DNA of 18,899 bases, taken from contig JBOGGN010000057.1 of NCBI GenBank assembly GCA_050744165.1, positions 1 to 18,899 of the forward strand. The letters run 5' to 3'. The notes under the pieces were generated by a model. The model was not told the DNA's origin and did no database searches. It saw only the letters and a program-made list of their open reading frames with translations. Position 1 is the first letter of the stretch. Each line of letters begins with the position of its first letter. Below, piece by piece: positions 6,931-15,399 of the stretch. The position numbers were made by a program, and so were the translations under genes. The DNA comes from JBOGGN01 sp050744165. GTDB lineage: Bacteria; Actinomycetota; Acidimicrobiia; Acidimicrobiales; Palsa-688.

Positions 6931-7029
6931 GTCCGCACCGGCGGCTCGGCAGCACCATCGCGCCACCGAAACGACGGCTGCCCGTCACCTCGCTGTAACC
7001 GCCTCCTCAAACGCAGGGTCGGACACCAT

Positions 7030-8721
7030 GTGAGTACCACCGCTGCCGTCGAACACCACCCCACCCTGGTAACCGCCCCCGCCACCCTGGCGGAGCGCAT
7101 CGCCGTCGCCGCGGAGTCCAACGGCACCATCACCTTCGCCGGGTCGGACCCGGCCGCAGCGGTCGAGATCCCGTGGTCCCAGCTGCACGACGACGCCCGG
7201 GCCATGGCGGCAGGCCTGCAGGTCCGGGGCATCAAGCCTGGCGATCACGTGGCGCTGCTCAGCCCCACCTCCCGCGCCCTGGTCACTGCCATCCAGGCGA
7301 CGTGGCTGGCCGGGGCCACGGTGGTGGTGCTGCCGCTACCCATGCGGCTCGGCAGCTTCGAGGAGTTCGTGGCCCAGACCCGCGCCCGCGAGCGCGCCGC
7401 CGACAGCGCCCTGGTCGTGATGGACCCGGACCTGGCCGCGTTCGTGGAGCCCGCCCCGGGTGACCCCCCGGTGGTCCTGCTTTCCGATCTCCGGGGCCGG
7501 GCCGACGACCTCGTGGCGCCGGCGCCAGACCCCAACCGGCTGGCAGTGATCCAGTTCACCAGCGGGTCGACCTCCGACCCAAAGGGCGTCATGCTGTCCG
7601 ACCGCAACATCCTGTCCAACCTCGACGGCGTCATGGTCGGCGCCCACTTCGACCCGGACCAGGACGTCGTCGTCTCGTGGCTGCCCCTCTACCACGACAT
7701 GGGCTTCCTCGGGATGCTGACCATCCCCATGATCACCGGCGCTGCGCTCAAGCTGGCCGGGCCCCAGGACTTCATGTCGTCCCCAGCCCGCTGGGTCGAA
7801 TGGATGAGCCACTACCGCGGCACCTGCACCGCGGGCCCCAACTTCTCCTACGCCCTGTCGGCCCGGGCCCTGCGGCGGCTGCACGGCCTCGACCTCTCCG
7901 CCTGGCGCATCGCCCTCAACGGGGCCGAGCCCATCGACCCCGCCAGCGTGATGGCCTTCTGCGAAGCCGGGGCGGCTCACGGCCTCGACCCCGGCGCTGC
8001 CTTCCCGGCCTTCGGGATGGCGGAGGTCACCATTGGCGGCACCTTCCCCGAGCCCGGCAGCGGCCTGCGCACCGATGTCGTCGACCGCCGGGTGCTCGAG
8101 GCCGACCGCTACGCCGCCCCCAGCATCGAAGGGCCCGGCACCCGGGCGCTGGCGCTGCTCGGCCGGCCCCTCGGCGACCTCCAGCTGCGCATCTGCGACC
8201 CCCAGTCCGGTGAGACCATGACCGAACGGGAAGTCGGCGAGCTGCAGATCCGGGGTTCGTCGGTCACCGCCGGCTACTACAAGCGCCCCGATGCCACCGC
8301 CGCCTCCTTCGACGGTGAGTGGCTGAAGACCGGCGACCTGGCCTACCTCGTCGACGGCGAGCTGGTGGTGTGCGGCCGGATCAAGGACGTCATCATCGTC
8401 GGGGGTCGCAACGTCTTCCCCGAGGACATCGAGCGAGCCGCGGCCGCGGTCGAGGGAGTGCGGGCGGGCAACGTCATCGCCTTCGGTGTCACCGGCCGTC
8501 GCGGGCGGGAGGCGGTGGTGGTGGTGGCTGAGGCCCGGGCGGACGCCGACGCCGACCTGGTGCGTAAAACCGTGACCAGCCGGGTGCGGGAGTCCATCGG
8601 CATCCCTCCCGAAGAGATCGTGCTGGTGCCCGCCGGAAGCCTGCCCAAGACCTCTTCGGGCAAGTTGCAGCGCTCGCTGTGCCGGGCTCGCTACCTGGAG
8701 TCCACGGTCGCGCCGGTCTAG
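7030..8721 (+). CDS. Fatty acyl-AMP/acyl-CoA ligase (FAAL-like)
   Basis: 563-residue ANL-superfamily adenylating enzyme. P-loop QFTSGSTSDPKG at 175-186; SWLPLYHDMGFLG, and TAGPNFSYALSARALRR, the aromatic-rich segment typical of FadD/FAAL enzymes of lipid and polyketide pathways; FGMAEVT; TGDLAYLVDGELVVCGRIKD with the hinge; GGRNVFPEDIE; and the C-terminal catalytic Lys545 in KTSSGKLQR. It would activate a fatty acid to the acyl-adenylate and pass it to an acyl carrier protein or CoA. No polyketide synthase or carrier protein is adjacent. Start GTG 7030 is chosen because the ATG two bases upstream is out of frame and stops at once. Family certain; ligase versus FAAL chemistry not decidable by eye. 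Confidence 0.88.
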   Translation: MSTTAAVEHHPTLVTAPATLAERIAVAAESNGTITFAGSDPAAAVEIPWSQLHDDARAMAAGLQVRGIKPGDHVALLSPTSRALVTAIQATWLAGATVVVLPLPMRLGSFEEFVAQTRARERAADSALVVMDPDLAAFVEPAPGDPPVVLLSDLRGRADDLVAPAPDPNRLAVIQFTSGSTSDPKGVMLSDRNILSNLDGVMVGAHFDPDQDVVVSWLPLYHDMGFLGMLTIPMITGAALKLAGPQDFMSSPARWVEWMSHYRGTCTAGPNFSYALSARALRRLHGLDLSAWRIALNGAEPIDPASVMAFCEAGAAHGLDPGAAFPAFGMAEVTIGGTFPEPGSGLRTDVVDRRVLEADRYAAPSIEGPGTRALALLGRPLGDLQLRICDPQSGETMTEREVGELQIRGSSVTAGYYKRPDATAASFDGEWLKTGDLAYLVDGELVVCGRIKDVIIVGGRNVFPEDIERAAAAVEGVRAGNVIAFGVTGRRGREAVVVVAEARADADADLVRKTVTSRVRESIGIPPEEIVLVPAGSLPKTSSGKLQRSLCRARYLESTVAPV

Positions 8722-8781
8722 AGATCCGGGCCTCTAACGGCGCTCGGCCCCTGGCGGCGGGCACCGGCATCCGCGCCCGGG

Positions 8782-8787
8782 TATAGA
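8782..8787 (+). promoter_or_regulatory. -10 box before the nitroreductase gene
   Basis: TATAGA ends 9 nt before ATG 8797. A short AGAGG lies between, so either a leaderless or a very short leader is possible. Confidence 0.35.
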
Positions 8788-8796
8788 AACAGAGGC

Positions 8797-9312
8797 ATGG
8801 AAACCTGGGACGCCATCCAGGCCCGCCGCAACGTCCGCCAGTATCAGGACCGGGCCATCCCCGCTGAGCAGCTCGACCACATCCTGGAGGCGGGCCGGCG
8901 GGCGCCGTCGTCGCGCAACTGGCAGCCGTGGGACTTCATCCTGGTGACCGATCGGGCCGAGCTCCAGCGCCTGGCCGAGGTCTGGCAAGGCGCCAAGCAC
9001 ATCGCCACCTCCGCAGCCACCATCGCCGTCATCGCGCCGAGCCCGAAGGACGACTTCCAGCGCACCTGGACCCCCTACGACCTGGGCCAGGCGACGGCCA
9101 TGATGATGCTGGCCGCGGCCGACCTCGGCATTGGGTCCGGCCACTCTGCGGTAGGCGACCAGGCCTTGGCGCGCCGGCTCCTAGGCTTCCCGGCCGACCG
9201 TTACCTGGGCTACCTGATCGGCCTCGGGTATCCGGCCGACCGGCCGCTGCGCCCGATCGCCCATCCCAACCGCCGCCCGTTCGACGAGGTCGTTCACCGG
9301 GGCCGCTGGTGA
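8797..9312 (+). CDS. Nitroreductase-family FMN oxidoreductase
   Basis: 171 residues, a compact member of the nitroreductase fold. N-terminal IQARRNVRQYQDRAIP supplies the FMN phosphate-binding arginines; APSSRNWQPWDF (36-47) is the family's signature loop; central DLGQATAMMMLAAADLGIGS and C-terminal YLIGLGYPADRP are also typical. These enzymes are FMN-dependent, dimeric NAD(P)H oxidoreductases acting on quinones, nitro compounds or enones; the physiological substrate is unknown. The gene stands alone and converges on the PAC2 gene. Confidence 0.88.
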   Translation: METWDAIQARRNVRQYQDRAIPAEQLDHILEAGRRAPSSRNWQPWDFILVTDRAELQRLAEVWQGAKHIATSAATIAVIAPSPKDDFQRTWTPYDLGQATAMMMLAAADLGIGSGHSAVGDQALARRLLGFPADRYLGYLIGLGYPADRPLRPIAHPNRRPFDEVVHRGRW

Positions 9313-9330
9313 CCTGGTGACGGCACCGGG

Positions 9331-9409
9331 AAAAGGCCTCGCCTCCCTCTTCTGAGCCCCTCGTGGGCACCCGGCGGTGAGGCTGGAGGCGGCGAGGGCG
9401 GGGCGTTTT
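9331..9409. terminator. Bidirectional terminator between convergent genes
   Basis: GGCCTCGCCTCC (9335-9346) pairs, with a small bulge, with GGAGGCGGCGAGG (9385-9397), closing over further GC-rich secondary structure. TTTT follows at 9406-9409 on the forward strand, and AAAA at 9331-9334 gives TTTT on the reverse strand, so both converging transcripts could end here. Confidence 0.6.
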
Positions 9410-9440
9410 CCCCACTCTTCTTCCCGGTGACCGATTGTCG

Positions 9441-10331
9441 TCAGGAGCCGTCGTCGCCGCGCAGGAAGCGCTCCAGCTCGGCCGCGATCTCGTCGCCCGA
9501 CGGCAGGTCACCGATCTCGAAGCCTCCGGCCCTGCCGGCCGACTCGTCGTCGTGCTGCTGCTCCAGCTGGCGGACCATGGCGGTGTGCTCGGGGCTGCCG
9601 GAGATCAGCCGGTTGAGCTGCTCCAAGGCGTTGGATGCGGCCTCGTGAAGGTTGGGGGCGCCGACAGAGATGCCGGTCATCTCGCCGAGCTTGGCGAGCA
9701 ATGCCACGCTGGCGGCGGGGTATGGCATCCCCGCCGCGTAGTGGGGGACACGAGCCCAGATGCCAACGGCCGGGACGCCGGCCTCGGCGAAGCCCCGTTC
9801 GAGGCTCGCCTGGATGCCGGCGGGGACGTCGATGGAGGTGGGGAGGTAGCCCACGCCCTCGGCGAGCTCCTTGGTGGTCGCCGTCGCCACCAGGGTCGCG
9901 GGGCGGGTGTGGGGGACGGGGGCCGGGAAGGCGCCCAGCCCGACGACCAGCTCGACTCCGAGGCGCTGGGCTACCGACACCACCTCGCGGGTGAACTGCT
10001 TCCAGCGGATGTCGGGTTCGGGCCCGGTCAGGATGACTACGGTCCGATCGTCCTTGTCGCCCCATCGCAGCGTGATTTCCGGCCACGTGAGGGCGGTGTT
10101 GATGCCGTTGACGATGTGCAGGACCGGCCGTCGGGCCCGCTGGTCGATCAGGGCGTCGCTGTCGAAGGTACCGAAGACGGTCGGCTTGAGCTCCTCGAGC
10201 AGCGCCATCATGGCGGCGCTGGCCCCCAGCCCGGCGTCGATCCAGCCCTCCATGCCGACGATCAGGACGGGGTGGCGCAGCGGGTCCGGCCAGCCGTCGA
10301 ACTCGACAAGTTCCTCGGCGGGGTCGGCCAT
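9441..10331 (-). CDS. PAC2-family protein
   Basis: 296 residues, leftward. PVLIVGMEGWIDAGLGASAA opens the PAC2 (proteasome assembly chaperone 2) fold, followed by LINQ-like ALIDQRARRP, RTVVILTGPEPDIRW, GLGAFPAPVPHTRPA, and VGIWARVPHYAAGMPYPAA. The C-terminal tail (LPSGDEIAAELERFLR) is typical of actinobacterial members. In eukaryotes PAC2 helps build proteasomes; in actinobacteria its role is not established. The start ATG 10331 is preceded by TACCGT. It diverges from the thioredoxin gene. Confidence 0.9.
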   Translation of the reverse strand: MADPAEELVEFDGWPDPLRHPVLIVGMEGWIDAGLGASAAMMALLEELKPTVFGTFDSDALIDQRARRPVLHIVNGINTALTWPEITLRWGDKDDRTVVILTGPEPDIRWKQFTREVVSVAQRLGVELVVGLGAFPAPVPHTRPATLVATATTKELAEGVGYLPTSIDVPAGIQASLERGFAEAGVPAVGIWARVPHYAAGMPYPAASVALLAKLGEMTGISVGAPNLHEAASNALEQLNRLISGSPEHTAMVRQLEQQHDDESAGRAGGFEIGDLPSGDEIAAELERFLRGDDGS

Positions 10332-10340
10332 AGGGGAGTC

Positions 10341-10346
10341 ACGGTA
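10341..10346 (-). promoter_or_regulatory. -10 box before the PAC2 gene
   Basis: TACCGT on the reverse strand ends 9 nt before ATG 10331, with no Shine-Dalgarno; leaderless arrangement. Confidence 0.35.
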
Positions 10347-10407
10347 GCGCCCCGGCGTTGGAAGAAGGGTTGTCCCACCCGTGTTGCATACTCGGGCGTA
10401 GACGAAT

Positions 10408-10417
10408 AAGGAGAGGA
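10408..10417 (+). promoter_or_regulatory. Ribosome binding site deciding the thioredoxin start
   Basis: AAGGAGAGGA lies 12 nt before ATG 10430 and selects this start over the in-frame upstream ATG 10358, which would add 24 unrelated residues. Confidence 0.6.
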
Positions 10418-10429
10418 ACGAGAACGCAC

Positions 10430-11140
10430 ATGGACGTCACCGATGCCACCTTCGAAGCCGAGGTCCTTGACCGTTCGGCGGAGACCCCCGTGGTCGTGGA
10501 CTTGTGGGCCTCGTGGTGCGGCCCCTGCCGGACCCTCGGTCCCGTTCTTGAAAAGGTGATTGGCGAGACCGGGGGACAGGTCGCCCTGGCGAAGGTCGAC
10601 GTCGACAACAACCCCCGGGTAGCGGCCACCTTCCAGGTGGCGTCGATCCCGGCGGTATTCGCCCTGAAGGACCGCAAGGTCGTGAGCCGCTTCATTGGCT
10701 CCATTCCCGAATCCCAGGTGCGGCAGTTCGTCGACGGGCTGATTCCCGCTCCCACCGAAGTGGAGCAGCTGCTGGCTGCGGGGGACGAGGCCTCGCTGCG
10801 CAAAGCGGTGGAGCTGGAGCCGGCGAGCGAGCAGACCATCACTGCGCTGGCCTCGTTCCTGGTCGAGCGCGGTGGTGAGGGCGACCGGGAGGAGGCGTTG
10901 CAGCTGCTGGCCCGGATCCCCGAGACGGGCGAGACCCGCCAAGTTGCGGCCCGAGCCCGGGTGGGTGAGGAGGCGGACGAGCCAGCCGAGGACATCGCGG
11001 CCAAGCTGGACGCCCTGCTTGATCAGGTCAAGCAGGATGATGCCGCTCGGCAGGAGTTTCTCGATCTGCTCGAAGTCCTCGGGCCCGACGACCCCCGCAC
11101 GGGGCAATATCGCAAGGCGCTTTCTACCCGGCTGTTCTGA
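10430..11140 (+). CDS. ybbN: YbbN/CnoX-like thioredoxin-TPR protein
   Basis: 236 residues. An N-terminal thioredoxin domain (about 1-108) has the intact active site WCGPC at 29-33, the LAKVDVDNNPRVAATFQV strand and the cis-proline in SIPAVF. The C-terminal half (about 115-236) is helical, TPR-like, with VEQLLAAGDEASLRKAVE and further pairs. This architecture is that of YbbN/CnoX, a chaperone-linked thioredoxin that holds oxidised proteins for refolding. Many homologues have lost the active-site cysteines; here both remain, so redox activity is likely. It leads a forward cluster with the DHPS-like gene and holA (18-nt gap to the next start). Confidence 0.88.
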   Translation: MDVTDATFEAEVLDRSAETPVVVDLWASWCGPCRTLGPVLEKVIGETGGQVALAKVDVDNNPRVAATFQVASIPAVFALKDRKVVSRFIGSIPESQVRQFVDGLIPAPTEVEQLLAAGDEASLRKAVELEPASEQTITALASFLVERGGEGDREEALQLLARIPETGETRQVAARARVGEEADEPAEDIAAKLDALLDQVKQDDAARQEFLDLLEVLGPDDPRTGQYRKALSTRLF

Positions 11141-11158
11141 ATCGCGCGGAGCGGCGCG

Positions 11159-11983
11159 GTGCGCCTTGGGGAGCGGGTCTACGACCTCACGGAGCACGCT
11201 CTTGTCATGGGGATTTTGGGCGCGCCACCCGATGTTGACGCCCTGTTGCGGGCGGCTACGCAGCTGGTTGCCGACGGGGCCGACCTGCTCGAGGTAGGCG
11301 GGGGTGACTCTCGATGCTGCGACCCCGAGGGGCTTGTCACCGCGGTGGGCGCCTTGCGGGAGCGTTTCGACGTGCCGCTGGCAGTGGTGAGTGGGAGCGG
11401 GGCGGTGGCCCGGGCCGGTTTTCGAGCCGGGGCGGTGATGGCGTGCTCGTGGGGCGGATGCGCGCGCGACGTGCTGGCGGCGGTGGCCGGAGCCGGCGCC
11501 ACCGTCGTCCTTGGCTCCGGGGGCGCGAGCGGGGGTGCGGCCGGGGGCGGCGGCGCGGAGGCCGAAGAGGTCATAGCGGCCATTGCCGCGGGCGCCCGCC
11601 GGGCCGAGGAGGCGGGGGTGGCGGGCGATCGCATTGTCCTCGATCCGGGTCTTGACCTCCGCCGGGCGCCGGGCTATTCCCGGGCGTTGCTCCGAGCTGG
11701 CCCGGCCTCCCGGAGGTTGGTCGGCCTGGGGTACCCCGTTGTGCTGACCGCAGGGGCGGCTGGCGCTTCGCCGATCCCGGCGGAGGCCGGTCCGGCGGCT
11801 GCTGCTGCGGCTGGCGCTTCGCCGATCCCGGCGGAGGCCGCCCTCGGCGTGGTGCTCGGCTGCCGCATCGTCCGTACCGAGGACGTGCTCGGTGCCCGCC
11901 ACGCCTGCGACGTGATCGCCGCCATCCTCGAGGCCGAGCCCCGCGAAGCCCGCGCCTCGGTGGTTCTGGGGGCCCACCGATGA
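11159..11983 (+). CDS. Degenerate dihydropteroate synthase paralogue
   Basis: 274 residues from GTG 11159 with a TIM-barrel skeleton like FolP: VMGILGAPPD (in place of MGILNVTPDSF), GADLLEVGGGDSR (in place of a DVGGESTRPG-type motif), FDVPLAVVS, RAEEAGVAGDRIVLDPGL, and IVRTEDV near the end. The pABA/pterin-binding SRK-x-F-x-G motif is absent; the region reads TAGAAGASPIPAEA instead, and the N-D motif of strand 4 is missing. An 11-residue stretch is repeated (200-210 and 217-227). Folate synthesis activity is therefore doubtful; a paralogue with another role or a decaying copy is likelier. Its stop overlaps holA (ATGA). Confidence 0.7.
   Translation: MRLGERVYDLTEHALVMGILGAPPDVDALLRAATQLVADGADLLEVGGGDSRCCDPEGLVTAVGALRERFDVPLAVVSGSGAVARAGFRAGAVMACSWGGCARDVLAAVAGAGATVVLGSGGASGGAAGGGGAEAEEVIAAIAAGARRAEEAGVAGDRIVLDPGLDLRRAPGYSRALLRAGPASRRLVGLGYPVVLTAGAAGASPIPAEAGPAAAAAAGASPIPAEAALGVVLGCRIVRTEDVLGARHACDVIAAILEAEPREARASVVLGAHR
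11756..11839 (+). repeat. In-frame direct repeat inside the DHPS-like gene
   Basis: A 33-base unit at 11756-11788 recurs exactly at 11807-11839, a 51-base period (17 codons), encoding AAGASPIPAEA twice, separated by a short Ala-rich linker. It occupies the place where the DHPS active-site SRK loop should be. Confidence 0.85.
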
Positions 11984-12990
11984 CCGGCCCGTTGGCGTGG
12001 TTGGTCGAAGGTGATGATGAGACGCTGGTAGCCAACGAGGTTCGACGCCTCGTCGGCGAGTTGGCGGGCGGCCACCCCGACCTTGCGGTCGAAGACTTTT
12101 GGGGCGACGAGGTGGACCTGGACGCCGTGGCCGGCGCCTGCCTGACACCGCCGTTCCTGGCTGACCGCCGGGTGGTGGTGCTGCGGAACGCGGGCCGGTT
12201 TTCCGCCGACGAGCTCAACCCGCTGCTGCGTTACCTCGAGGCCCCGTCGGAGACGACCGCCCTGATCGTGGCTGCCGGGGGCGGCAAGCTGTCGACCAAG
12301 CTGGTGGCCGCAGTCAAGAAGGTGGGCCACGTGGCCGCCACCGGCGCCGGCCGGGACACCCGGGCATGGGTCGACAACCAGATTCGCCGGGCGCCTCTCC
12401 GCGTCGACTCGGCCGCACGGACAGCGCTGGCCGAGCATCTCGGCCAGGACGTGGGGCGGTTGCCGGCGCTCATCGAGACGCTGGTCGCGGCTCACGGCGA
12501 GGGTGCGGCCATCGGGGTGGAGGATGTGGCGCCTTACCTCGGCGAGGCGGGCTCCATCGCGCCGTGGGATCTGACCGATGCCATCGACGCCGGTGACGTC
12601 GACCGGGCGCTGCGGGCGCTGCACCGCCTGATGGAGGCGGGGGAGCGCCACCCCCTCGTCGTCCTCCCGATCCTGCATCGCCAAGTGGCCCAGGTCGTGA
12701 CCCTCGACGGTGTCGGTGCCACCACCGAAGCCGAAGCGGCGGCGGCACTCGGCATCGAGGCGGGGCGCAGCACCTACCCGGCGAAGAAGGCGATGGCCAC
12801 CCTCCGGCGCTGGGGATCTGACGGCGCCGCCCGGGCCATCGGCCTGGTTGCCGACGCCGATGTCGATCTCCGGGGAGAATCCACCTGGCCGCCACAAGCC
12901 GTGCTTGAGGTGCTGGTGGCCCGGCTTAGTCGCATCGCGCCGCATAGCTCGCGAACCTCGCGAAGTACCGCCGGCGGCTCGCGCCGCTAA
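11980..12990 (+). CDS. holA: DNA polymerase III delta subunit
   Basis: 336 residues, the clamp-loader delta subunit that opens the beta clamp. Typical order: AWLVEGDDETLVANEVRRLV at the start, DLDAVAGACLTPPFLADRRVVVLRNA, ETTALIVAAGGGKLSTKLVAAVKK, the AWVDNQIRRAPLRVD and LGQDVGRLPALIETLVAA helices, APWDLTDAIDAGDVDRALRALH, and LPILHRQVAQVV in the C-terminal collar. Length and layout are normal; the last 20 residues are Ser/Arg-rich and look like a disordered tail. ATG 11980 overlaps the preceding stop, so it is co-translated with the DHPS-like gene. Confidence 0.92.
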   Translation: MTGPLAWLVEGDDETLVANEVRRLVGELAGGHPDLAVEDFWGDEVDLDAVAGACLTPPFLADRRVVVLRNAGRFSADELNPLLRYLEAPSETTALIVAAGGGKLSTKLVAAVKKVGHVAATGAGRDTRAWVDNQIRRAPLRVDSAARTALAEHLGQDVGRLPALIETLVAAHGEGAAIGVEDVAPYLGEAGSIAPWDLTDAIDAGDVDRALRALHRLMEAGERHPLVVLPILHRQVAQVVTLDGVGATTEAEAAAALGIEAGRSTYPAKKAMATLRRWGSDGAARAIGLVADADVDLRGESTWPPQAVLEVLVARLSRIAPHSSRTSRSTAGGSRR

Positions 12991-13004
12991 CCACGGGGGC
13001 CCTC

Positions 13005-13031
13005 ACCGATGCCACTGGCGGTGGCGTCGGT
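13005..13031. terminator. Hairpin between holA and the propeller gene
   Basis: ACCGATGCCAC (13005-13015) pairs with GTGGCGTCGGT (13021-13031), with one G-T pair and a 5-base loop, in the short gap between converging genes. There is no T tract, so it is only terminator-like. Confidence 0.45.
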
Positions 13032-13055
13032 CGTCGAGGAGGACCAGCGAGGAGC

Positions 13056-15266
13056 TCAGCCGGTGAAGGGATGGGTCGGTGTCGTCCCGTCGGCGGCAAG
13101 CAGGTCGAAGCCGTCCGGTGTGTTCAGGTAGCCGGGCGCCGTGCCGGGCTTGTCGGCCACGCCGTACTGCCACACCAGAGCGCCGGTGGGCGGGTCGTAG
13201 GCGGTCATGCGGTCGCGGTAGTCGTCGTTGGTCATGAACACCCCGCTCGGGATCAGCTCGGCGAGCGAGTTTTGGTTCATGCGGGTGATACCGCTCGTCG
13301 GCTGCAGGCGGTACAGGATCTGGCCCTCACGGTTGAACTCGTCGATGGCACCGCCGGGGGTGATCGCGTAGTCCGAGACCAGGTACAGGTCGGATCCCAA
13401 CTGCTGAGGGTCCGACGGGTAGTGCATGTCGAGGTGGGTGGTCCAGATCAGCTGCCCGGACCGGGTGTACTCGGAGATCCACTGCCCGTCGATCTCCGAC
13501 ACGAGATAGTTGCCGTCGGCCAGCGGGGTGTCGCCGTTCGGAGAGGCTATCTCTGTGGGCGGCTTGTGGGCACAGATCCCGGTGGTGCCGATTTGGGCGG
13601 TGATGGTCTTGGCAGGGCTGATGAACAGAATCCGGCAGTTGCGGTCGTCGGCCACCGTCACCTCACCGTCCTTCAGCACATAGGCGTCGTCCGGCCAGCT
13701 GAGATAGCCGGGTGCGGCCCCCAGTACCAGTGGGTGACCGTACTGCCAGAGCAGCTGGCCGGACGGGAAGGAGATGATGACCAGGGTGTGGTTGCGTTCC
13801 TGGTTGGAGACGATCTCGGTGCCGCCTTTGGCGAAGAAGGCGTCGTCGGGGAAGTAGAAGCCTCCGGGGGGCGCCGCTGCGAAGACCGACGGATAGGTCC
13901 ATGCCGGCTGATCCCCGGGGGTCAGCACCTCCAGGCGGTCGTTGCCCCGGTCGGCGATCAACAGCTTGTAACCGAAGTACGGGGAGCCGGCGCCGGCGGC
14001 CCCGGCAGTGCCGAAACCCTTGTTGGGGACGACCATCTCGACGGAGGCCACCGGGGTCCCGGCGGTTTCCCCGCCCACCAGCCATGCCCGTCCGAAGGTC
14101 ACGGCGCTGCCCGCGAAGGCCACCGGGACGGGGAGCTTGCCTGCCGTCAGCCCCATGTTGGTCTTGCTGTTCCAAGCGAGGACGGCATCGGTCGCCATGT
14201 TCGACAGCTTCGCGGGGGTTCCGGGCGCGGCCGGGAGGTTGCCGACCCCGCCCGCCAGGTACAGGTGACCCTCGAGCGCGAACGCCGACGCCCCGGCCAC
14301 GGGGGCGGGCAGGCTCCCGGGCATCGTGATCTTCCCGGTGTGAGGATCGAACACCTGCACGTTGGCAATCGCGGTCCCGTCGGCGCTGCCGCCGACCGCT
14401 TCCCCGCCGAAGAGGTAGATCTTGCCGCCCAGCGTCGCCACTGCGGGGTAGCGCACCGGAATGGCGAGCTGCCCCGCGACCCGGAAATGAACCCCGTCGG
14501 TGGTTGCCAGGATCTGCGGGGTGGGGTTGGTGCCGTCGTAGCCGCCGATGACATAGGAGCTGCCGCCGACGGTCACCGACACCTGGTCGGCCCGTGCCTG
14601 GGGCAGGCTGGCGACGGCCGTGCTGTGGACGGGCGTGGTGGCGGTGGTCATGGTGACCTGGCCGGTGATGACAACGGGGGCCGTTCCCGGCACGCCCGAA
14701 CTCGAGGTCCAGGTGGCCGGCGCCGGGTCCTCGATGCCTGCGCCGGGCGGGGCGGGAAACTGTTGCACCGTGGCCACCGCGGCGGGCGACCCGCCGGCGA
14801 AAACGGTCACGTTGTTCCCGATCACGGCGCCAGCCGAGTCGTGGACGCCAGTCGCCAGGGCGCCGAGCGCGGTCTCGTTTCCGGTCTTCAGATCGAGCGA
14901 GACGATGTCGCCGATGGTGGCGCTGGCTTGGTTGAGGCCGCCCACCACCAGGAGCGAGCCGTTACCCCCGGGTAGGACGGTCTCCCGCGAGAGAGGGACG
15001 TGGAACGACCAGGGCAGGACCCCGGCTTCCACCGCCGGGATGGCGCCCTCGGCGGACCCGGTCGCGGGCGCCGAGACGGTCGCCTTCGTCGTCGCCTTCT
15101 TCTTCAGCGCGGTCGGGTCGTGACCGTTGCTCGACGTGAGCCCGAGCAGCAAAAGCGCCATGACCGTGACCGCCGCAGCCACCACGACGAGCCGCCGCCG
15201 CAGGATCTGGTTGTGCCGCCGGTGCCGGTCCATCTCCGGTGTGTCGGACCCTGTCGAGTAGTGCAT
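13056..15266 (-). CDS. Membrane-anchored beta-propeller protein (kelch-like plus PQQ-like repeats)
   Basis: 736 residues, leftward. A short basic cytoplasmic end (HRRHNQILRRR) precedes one membrane segment at about 26-43, then a Ser/Ala linker. Residues about 90-400 hold kelch-like blades (SYVIGGYDGT, IYLFGGEAV, LYLAGGVGN, RAWLVGGETAG). Residues about 430-736 hold PQQ/NHL-like blades (LLIADRGNDRLEVL, GQLLWQYG, GQLIWTTHL, ALVWQYG). It would face outside the membrane as a binding or scaffold protein; no catalytic residues are apparent. An internal start at Met12 is possible, but TACACT upstream fits ATG 15266. It is divergent from the lipoprotein/ABC operon. Confidence 0.82.
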   Translation of the reverse strand: MHYSTGSDTPEMDRHRRHNQILRRRLVVVAAAVTVMALLLLGLTSSNGHDPTALKKKATTKATVSAPATGSAEGAIPAVEAGVLPWSFHVPLSRETVLPGGNGSLLVVGGLNQASATIGDIVSLDLKTGNETALGALATGVHDSAGAVIGNNVTVFAGGSPAAVATVQQFPAPPGAGIEDPAPATWTSSSGVPGTAPVVITGQVTMTTATTPVHSTAVASLPQARADQVSVTVGGSSYVIGGYDGTNPTPQILATTDGVHFRVAGQLAIPVRYPAVATLGGKIYLFGGEAVGGSADGTAIANVQVFDPHTGKITMPGSLPAPVAGASAFALEGHLYLAGGVGNLPAAPGTPAKLSNMATDAVLAWNSKTNMGLTAGKLPVPVAFAGSAVTFGRAWLVGGETAGTPVASVEMVVPNKGFGTAGAAGAGSPYFGYKLLIADRGNDRLEVLTPGDQPAWTYPSVFAAAPPGGFYFPDDAFFAKGGTEIVSNQERNHTLVIISFPSGQLLWQYGHPLVLGAAPGYLSWPDDAYVLKDGEVTVADDRNCRILFISPAKTITAQIGTTGICAHKPPTEIASPNGDTPLADGNYLVSEIDGQWISEYTRSGQLIWTTHLDMHYPSDPQQLGSDLYLVSDYAITPGGAIDEFNREGQILYRLQPTSGITRMNQNSLAELIPSGVFMTNDDYRDRMTAYDPPTGALVWQYGVADKPGTAPGYLNTPDGFDLLAADGTTPTHPFTG

Positions 15267-15276
15267 CGCCTGGCCG

Positions 15277-15282
15277 AGTGTA
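15277..15282 (-). promoter_or_regulatory. -10 box before the propeller gene
   Basis: TACACT on the reverse strand ends 10 nt before ATG 15266, with no Shine-Dalgarno. Confidence 0.35.
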
Positions 15283-15399
15283 GATCGGCCCCTGTGGGGG
15301 TCCTTGAGCGGGCCTCCGGCGGAGAGTGGCGCCGGAGCTCCGGTGGGGGGAGGGGAGCGACGGGCGCCTGCCCGTCGGGCTGCCTCGGGTAGAGCCAGT

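Noticed and set aside
11756..11839. Repeat as a CRISPR or mobile-element signature
   Set aside because: There are only two units, in frame and with an Ala-coding linker; it is an internal gene duplication.
10262..12148. 628-codon reverse open frame
   Set aside because: It is antisense to the thioredoxin, DHPS-like and part of the holA genes, low in complexity and rich in Arg/Pro/Gly, as expected of a GC-rich shadow frame.
13071..14975. 634-codon forward open frame
   Set aside because: It is antisense to the propeller gene, whose membrane segment and repeats are convincing; the forward product is Gly/Val/Arg-rich and featureless.
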